Assembly (NCBI GenBank): GCA_907164885.2
Contig: OU015490.1
Location: 16,713,047-16,777,046 of the forward strand
Origin: Dolomedes plantarius
Lineage: Eukaryota > Arthropoda > Arachnida > Araneae > Dolomedidae
DNA: 64,000 nt
Direction: 5' to 3'
The notes beneath the pieces were generated by a model that saw only the letters and a list, made by a program, of their open reading frames with translations, was not told the DNA's origin and ran no database searches. Below are positions 58,271 to 64,000 of the stretch, piece after piece. Position 1 is the stretch's first letter. Every line of letters begins with the position of its first letter. Made by a program: the position numbers and the translations under genes.

Positions 58271-59137
58271 GGATATTCTTCGCAATATCTCTACACGAAC
58301 AATATGCTTTTCTTCCACTGACTTGTCTAGTTACTACGATATAGTTACTCATGTAGTTGACGATATACGAGTGAAATTTGTTTCCCTTGTATGCTCATGT
58401 AAAAAAACTAATGGCTAGTGATTTGTAAATAAGTATGTATGCGGTTACCCAGCTCGCGTCCTAAACAGGACGATGAACATGCGGCCACACGCTATACGGA
58501 CAAACGAAGCAAAAGCTCTATGAAGTATTATACAAGCTTCTCCTTTTTCTTATCGAACCGTGATGCCCTTTTATGGGAGGGGGAAAATAGTATCCCTGTT
58601 TCTGCATAGTCGCCCAATACGCGAGCACTCATCAAAGCCACCTAAACAGGCGTAGTACACATTGCTTGGCGTGCGTATTAACAAGGATGGCCATTCTTCC
58701 GACAGATCGGAAGCGTCGTAGAACTCCAGCGGACCATGCTCGGGGCACGGTTCGTTTAATGTAGCATTCATTGTGTTTGTTCTGCACGCGCTAAAACCCT
58801 TCCGAATACAAAAAGGAGCCGCGTTTCTCTTTCGTGCCACTGGAGATCGCCCATTAGAATTCGATGCCCAAAATTCTCTGAAGACACTACAGCCCGAGGT
58901 GCCTGGTCAGCCATTTTGTTGTCCACTAGGTGCTTGACGCCTGCGGATAGTTCGAAGGGTTGTGGCGATCAACTGTCGTAAAAACGGGATCTAGTGTCCT
59001 CTGGGGGTGCTTGGGCAAAATTAGTGTGGTCCCGAACAAAAATTTGAACTCCGATCCTTGCTGGTGCCGAGGAGCCTCTCTTAAATGGGCGTGGTTAGAA
59101 ATACATCCGGCCAAATAAATTAATAAAATAGATACGT
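58271..59137. other. Unassigned DNA with GC-rich island (58.45-59.1 kb)
   Basis: A minus-strand frame of 89 codons (58571-58840) has no recognised family. Nothing else assigned. Confidence 0.35.
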
Positions 59138-59555
59138 TAATAACTGCAAGATAAAAAGAACTTTTTATATACTAAGTTTTTAAATTTTCTTTTGAATCAT
59201 ATAAGCTTGACAATTCTATGTAATAATAAATACTTTTTTTTAAATTTTTTGGATGAATTATCCCATCCACTTGAAAGAAAATGAAATTAATTGGAAGTTA
59301 ACTCGCGTTTAACTTTTCGTTCCCCGTCCCGGCCGACAGATGGCTGCACCAGTCTACGAAACAAAATTAACTGAAAATGAATTCAAAGCTACTTAAAGAT
59401 GGCTAAAAGTATTAAAATAACGCATTTCCATCGTGTTTTGAGCTATTCAAAAAGTTTCAAATGTCTAGCTAGTCGGAAAGTCAGTTAAAAATCGATTGCA
59501 AGATTTGTACTGGACAAACACACACAAAGAAGAAAGTGAGTTAATAAAAACATGG
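59138..59555 (-). mobile_element. Repeat D, copy 11
   Basis: Full-length reverse copy, TAATAACTGCAAGATAAAAA to AATAAAAACATGG. Confidence 0.9.
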
Positions 59556-59992
59556 TAAAAAGGGTGGACATTGACCAGCGAATAATTGATGTCCAATCAT
59601 TCATGAAAGGGATTCCTTTTATTGCGTGAGGCCCTAAGTCCATAAACTGATCGAATGATATCAGGGCCCCCTGTGCTCAAATACCCACATTCACCCCCAT
59701 CCTTCGCTATAGTCGTTATTGAATAAATCACTTACGTATAAAGATGTGATTTTTATATGGGCTGCATATATTAGATTAGAGATGCAAAGTCATTTGGAGA
59801 GCCATAAACTATATACACAAAAGGAATGACTTTTGCTTTTGGATAGACATTGCTGATAATTCAAAATCGAGGCGAGTGGTGTAACGGAACAATGCCCATT
59901 TTTCCCGATATCATCTGTATAATGATACTGACAAAACTATTTCATTTCTGCATCATTTCTACCCGTGTGAAATTCTCAAGGTTAAACATCCT
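59556..59992. other. Unassigned DNA
   Basis: Nothing recognised. Confidence 0.4.
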
Positions 59993-59997
59993 TATTT

Positions 59998-60200
59998 GGC
60001 CACCCACGTCGTCAGTGGTTAGTGTCTCGGGCTTTCGCATAGTTAGCTCGCTTTCGAATCCCGAATAAGGCACGGACGTTCCCACGCTGATGTCTCCTTG
60101 GAGCACCGGTGTTGGGTCACCTACAGGGTGCTACCGTGAAAAAGTAGCTAAGAATTTCGTGGTGAGGATAAGTCAATGTAACTGCCGCGTCGAGGGTAAA
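59998..60200 (+). mobile_element. Putative tRNA-derived SINE
   Basis: A-box-like GTCGTCAGTGGTTAGTGTCT and B-box-like TTTCGAATCCCG are spaced as in a tRNA. A body of about 120 bp follows, ending in an A-run near 60197. No target duplication was identified, so this remains a candidate. Confidence 0.45.
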
Positions 60201-60424
60201 AAAAAACAACTTATTTTTAAAACGTCGTTTTCTATGGTTTATCCATTGTTGCAATCAAAACTTATTTCAAGGGTGGATATAGTTTAATGAAAATCCTCTG
60301 AATGTCTAGATGCATTTGGAGTGTGTGTTTGTACTCTGGGGGGATCGTACCCTCTCTCATCCTCTCTGATCTCATAGAGGAACTTTCCGGTCTACGGATT
60401 AAACGTGCCCATATCCGGCCTAGA

Positions 60425-60515
60425 CACGAAGGTATTTAATGGCTCGCGTCGGGATTCGATCCGAGCATCCTCAGTACCGAATACAGGCGTTCTACCACAA
60501 GGCTATCTCGAGCCC
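60425..60515 (-). mobile_element. tRNA-like sequence, probable SINE head
   Basis: On the minus strand GGCTCGAGATAGCCTTGTGG starts an acceptor/A-box-like region. GGATCGAATCCCGACGCGAG ends it with a complementary acceptor strand. The anticodon arm is irregular, so a functional tRNA is unlikely. Confidence 0.4.
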
Positions 60516-61320
60516 TCGTAACCCATGATAAAGGCTAACAGCGCAAACTCTCTCCTCTCGCCAGGGCCCGATTATGAACGCTGGGGCCCCCCTCTTGCGA
60601 ACATTTATAAAAATAAGAACTATCCATGGGCTATATATACTATTAGAAGTATTAGGCGCATAACAAAGGAGGTTTTGGGGGCCCCTAGCATCAGGGGGCC
60701 CTGGGGAAAGTCCCGATTTGCCCATGCAATAAAAAGGCCCAGCCTCTCGCAATAAATTAAGCGATATATTTATGCGGCAGTCGTGTTTAAAAAGGGCAAA
60801 ATTGCTTCGGAAGCGACTCTCTGTTCGTCCGGCCGAAATGAACGCGACATGGTCTCGCGCGGAGTGGACACACTTTATCCCCCCGATTAGGCGACTCGAA
60901 AATGAAGTCGCGATGCAAAACACCTGGTTACCGGACCGGGAACCCTTCCGCGAGGCACGTGCTGGGAGACCCTCCCTTCCCCCCGCCGAGAACCGGACGC
61001 GACAGGATTCAGACCTATAATTAGCCGACAGCGTATTAGTACCCGAGGGAAGCCGGCCTCCTCATTCCGCTGGCAAAGGTGTTTCTGGCCGCAGTCGTCA
61101 TTCCGGAGGCGCGCGGCTACAGGCATCCGAAAAATCCTGCCCCGTGCAACGACCAGACGCGATGGTAAGAGAGCCTTGCATGTTTCTTTTGCAGTGATTT
61201 GGCTTTTCTGAATCTCTGACGCGCCTAAGTTCCTCAGTACTTTCAAATACGAAGCATGAGTGTCTAGACTCGTATACGTGTATGTGTGTAATGTATGATA
61301 TATGTATGAACACATTAAAC
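60516..61320. other. Unassigned DNA, GC-rich 60.5-61.2 kb
   Basis: Overlapping frames of 76-143 codons on both strands have no recognisable domain. Confidence 0.35.
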
Positions 61321-61322
61321 CC

Positions 61323-61370
61323 TTAAGGTTGCTGGTTACTATTCCTATTGGATGCGTTCAGTTCAGTATT
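61323..61370 (+). mobile_element. TIR element F, terminal fragment (copy 3)
   Basis: TTAAGGTTGCTGGTTACTAT through GCGTTCAGTTCAGTATTAA repeats the start of the copy at 62089. It ends exactly at the TTAA where element G begins. Confidence 0.7.
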
Positions 61371-62092
61371 AAGGGGACAGTGGACTTTCAAAATTGTAAA
61401 AATTGTCCAAAAATTCGATTTTTTAAAAAAATTTTATCGAATTGCAAAACTACAGACGAGTAGGAATGTGTTGCGAAAAGAATTTTTAATTTCTGTGATT
61501 ACTTTCCAAGTTATAGGCATTCGTATTTGATTTAGATATTATGTGGTTACTAACAGCAATAACTTTAAATGTGTTTTTCTCAAAATAAAAATGTTCATGT
61601 CATACGAATAGTCAAACTGCTCCGGGCGCATTTCTAACGATCGTATTGCTTTGAAATTAAAGTTTTATATACTTAACGGTATATCAAATAAATCTTATTG
61701 AAAAAAAATGATGCTTCGTAGCTCTGAATTTCTAAATTTTGTACTCGAAAAGATGATTTAGAGGTATTTTGCGTAGTAAAAAGGGTGTTTTCGCTATTAT
61801 TTTTTTCTCTTTATATTTTTAATGAATGCTTAAAATTAGCCATAAGTTTCATCGTTAGTTCTATAAGGTATCCTTTAAATAAAAATTACCATATTATATG
61901 CAACAGAAATGCGCATTTAACATTTTTAATGAGGCCAATTTTTGATATAATTAATAATTCATAAATTATTAATATTTCATCTTTGAATTTTAACCACTTT
62001 TACATATCTATGGTACTAATCACATATTCAAATTTCAAGCAAATCCATTGAAAACAAAAATAGTTAGGTTCGAAGGTCCACTGTCCCCTTAA
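61369..62092. mobile_element. TTAA-type TIR element G
   Basis: Inverted ends TTAAGGGGACAGTGGACTTT and GGTCCACTGTCCCCTTAA, with TTAA at both borders. AT-rich and non-coding interior. The ends resemble those of element H. Confidence 0.8.
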
Positions 62093-63199
62093 GGTTGCTG
62101 GTTACTATTCCTATTGGATTCGTTCAGTCCAGTGTTAACCTATGGAGAAAATGTTACCAATGTTTGTAGACTTGGATGGAGAGATTTTCTTTTTTTTTTT
62201 TTTAATTGTACTCCGTAATACAGTAAGAAATTTTTGACTCTATCTCATTCATTATATAAATGTCGTCCACCAAAGGAATTTATATTAGTGTAAAACACGT
62301 TATATCCCATTCTTTCCCCCGAATAATTCAAATTTGAAAAAAAAGATATTGATTTTCCTCTTAAGGGACCTTCAACTTCGAAATTTTTAATTTTCAATTT
62401 TTAACTCGATGTACAGAATAAGATGATTAATATTCTTTTTTACTGCATTTAAAATCCTTATAATTAAAAATAAGGATTTTTTTTAGCAGAAACATGCCTG
62501 TTTTTCAAAAATTTTTTCAAAAATGATAACTTTTTTTCAAAATGATCCATGCGTCCAAATCATTTAAAAACCTTAAAAATTTTAATATAAGTTTACCATA
62601 TATATCTAAACACAATTCTGCATTGAGTTTTTTTTTATGAAGGTAAAGTTTTAAATAATATATTTTATCTCCTACCAATTATTTCTTTTTACTTTTTAGC
62701 ATTTTTTACTTTATTTCGTGGTCTATAAATTTGAAAAACACCTGGGGTTTCAAAGAACTTTGTACGATTTTGTGACAAACACTTCCATAAACAATCGTGA
62801 GAAATTTGGAAGAAATTACAAGGAAACGAATGCGCGTGGAACATTTTGAAAATTTCTAGCATCTTTGAATATTTTTTTTAAAAAACAGATCCTATTCTTC
62901 CACAAAATGCTTATTTGTGAATTCTAAGTGACTTCAATGTAGCAGAAAAGAATTTTAATTATTCTATTTTAGAATGTAGAGTAAAATATTGAAAATTTTA
63001 ATCGAAATGAGGTTGAAGGTCCCTTGCCCCCTTAAAGAAGGTAAAAAATAGCCGAGTAAAGAATTTCTCTCTGTATTAGGGAGTGCAATGTCGAAAAAAA
63101 AAAGGAATCTTTCAATCTATGTCTACAATCATTGCAGGCATTTTCTCCATAGGTAAAAGCTGAACTGAAAGAATCCAAAAGGGCCAGAATCCAGGAACC
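62089..63199. mobile_element. TIR element F, copy 4, interrupted by element H
   Basis: Left TTAAGGTTGCTGGTTACTAT, TATTGGATTCGTTCAG and AACCTATGGAGAAAATG. Right arm (about 63138-63199) is the complement (CATTTTCTCCATAGGTAAAA, GAATCCAAAA). Element H sits between. Confidence 0.75.
62361..63035. mobile_element. TTAA-type TIR element H, nested in F
   Basis: Inverted ends TTAAGGGACCTTCAACTTCG and GAGGTTGAAGGTCCCTT, then GCCCCCTTAA, with TTAA at both borders. AT-rich and non-coding. Confidence 0.78.
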
Positions 63200-64000
63200 T
63201 CAAATGTAGTGTATATACAGTATAATAACAATTCTGTTAATTTTATCAGCAAGATAATTTGTAGTTTTCAATTTACATATAGATATTATTCGTATGCTTG
63301 CAGAATTTAAGTTAATTTTTATAGCAGGTGTGTTATGACAAAATATTTTTAATATGAATTGAATCCAAAAGATATTTTCTTCTACTTGTTTTTCTGATTT
63401 AGGACAACTCATGGGCAAACTCATGGGTATGACATAAAAGTGACACGTATGTTGTTAGAAGTACGCCAAATATGGCTGGTAGATCCTTTAATTTAGGGGG
63501 AAAGTAATTACGTTGGATCGCAGTATTTTACTCTTAATCGTACAATAAAGGGAGCTTGCGGCCTCTCTATAATCGTCAGGTCTTGGCGGATATTATATTC
63601 ATTTGCTCACAAAGCGATTACAGCGCATATGGCCTCGAAGTCTCAAAAAATTCTATAATACAGTCTGGTGGATTTCAGTGGCGTAGTCACGAGAGGAGGT
63701 AGTTAGCACTATAAATCCCCCTTGAAGTTATAAAAAAGAAATCCATCGGGAAAAGTTATTTAAGTATGGCTTATGTTATTTAAGTATGGTTACTTAAGTA
63801 CGGTTTAAAAATTATGTTATTTATCATCCCACATTGCCCTAACCAAGATCTACATATGGCGTTGTGGGAGGACACCCTATATTAATGGCAGAGAACATAA
63901 ATTTAAATGCACTTTTTTGCCCTTAGAATTTATCGGTAAAAATCCTTAGATAAGGATTTTTTTTTAATTTTAAGTGTAGTTTGTGATCAAAAAGGATACT
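63200..64000. other. Unassigned DNA with a hAT-MITE-like left end at 63677
   Basis: CAGTGGCGTAGTCACGAG at 63677 matches the left end of hAT-type MITEs but no right end is seen. ATTTAAGTATGG is repeated at about 63758 and 63779. No gene recognised. Confidence 0.4.

Noticed and set aside
60425..60515. Functional tRNA on the minus strand
   Set aside because: Acceptor strands pair partly but the anticodon arm is irregular and no standard anticodon loop can be placed.
60492..61315. Frames of 142-143 codons in the GC-rich 60.5-61.3 kb region
   Set aside because: They occur on the minus strand opposite other open frames, with high Arg/Pro/Gly composition expected from GC-rich random sequence.

Overview
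This is an AT-rich (by eye roughly one third G+C), intron/intergenic-type animal sequence. I found no intact host gene and no rRNA gene or convincing functional tRNA gene. The transposon mix points to an arthropod: Helitrons ending in CTAG, a Tc1-like DD34E element, a piggyBac element, tRNA-derived SINEs, hAT, PIF and pogo-type MITEs, and very long (AT)n arrays. A chelicerate such as a spider would fit, but the sequence alone does not prove it.

Layout. 1-12 kb: a SINE with a 10-bp target duplication (2200-2367), two inverted copies of a ~430-bp dispersed repeat, TIR elements, a Helitron (8375-9039) and very large (AT)n/(GATA)n/(GA)n arrays. 12-27 kb: hAT MITEs with target duplications, three copies of a second Helitron family, a 25-bp minisatellite (18481-18715), a PIF-type MITE and an 871-bp fold-back element. 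The fold-back's arms are transposase 3' ends, and a SINE has landed inside one arm. 27-39 kb: a Helitron split by a Tc1-like transposon (29925-31340), a PIF-type MITE, TTAA-type elements and more copies of the dispersed repeat. 39-45 kb: a stack of insertions in which a Helitron is split by a 4.86-kb second Helitron, which carries another Helitron copy, which is split by a piggyBac element. 45-52 kb: more Helitrons, one retaining part of a PIF1-type helicase reading frame. 53-64 kb: decayed non-LTR retrotransposon C-termini, a pogo/Tigger-like element, a hAT MITE and three TTAA-flanked elements, one of them nested in another.

The best coding evidence is all from transposons and all broken. 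The Tc1-like transposase is 346 codons with one in-frame stop. The piggyBac transposase is truncated with a one-base frameshift. The Helitron helicase C-terminal part has one stop. LINE C-terminal fragments occur at three places. GC-richer, non-repetitive islands (e.g. 12.9-13.3, 15.95-16.4, 21.6-21.95, 25.3-25.85, 35.1-35.6, 38.65-38.95, 51.75-52.3, 54.6-55.05, 56.95-57.5, 58.45-59.1, 60.3-61.2 kb) are the best places to look for unrecognised host exons or regulatory DNA, but I could not assign any of them.

The most informative finding is the ~430-490-bp repeat present 11 times. Its asymmetric inverted ends, internal GT microsatellite and 3' hairpin resemble the Helentron-derived (HINE/DINE-1) architecture. 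I saw no novel defence or gene-cluster system.
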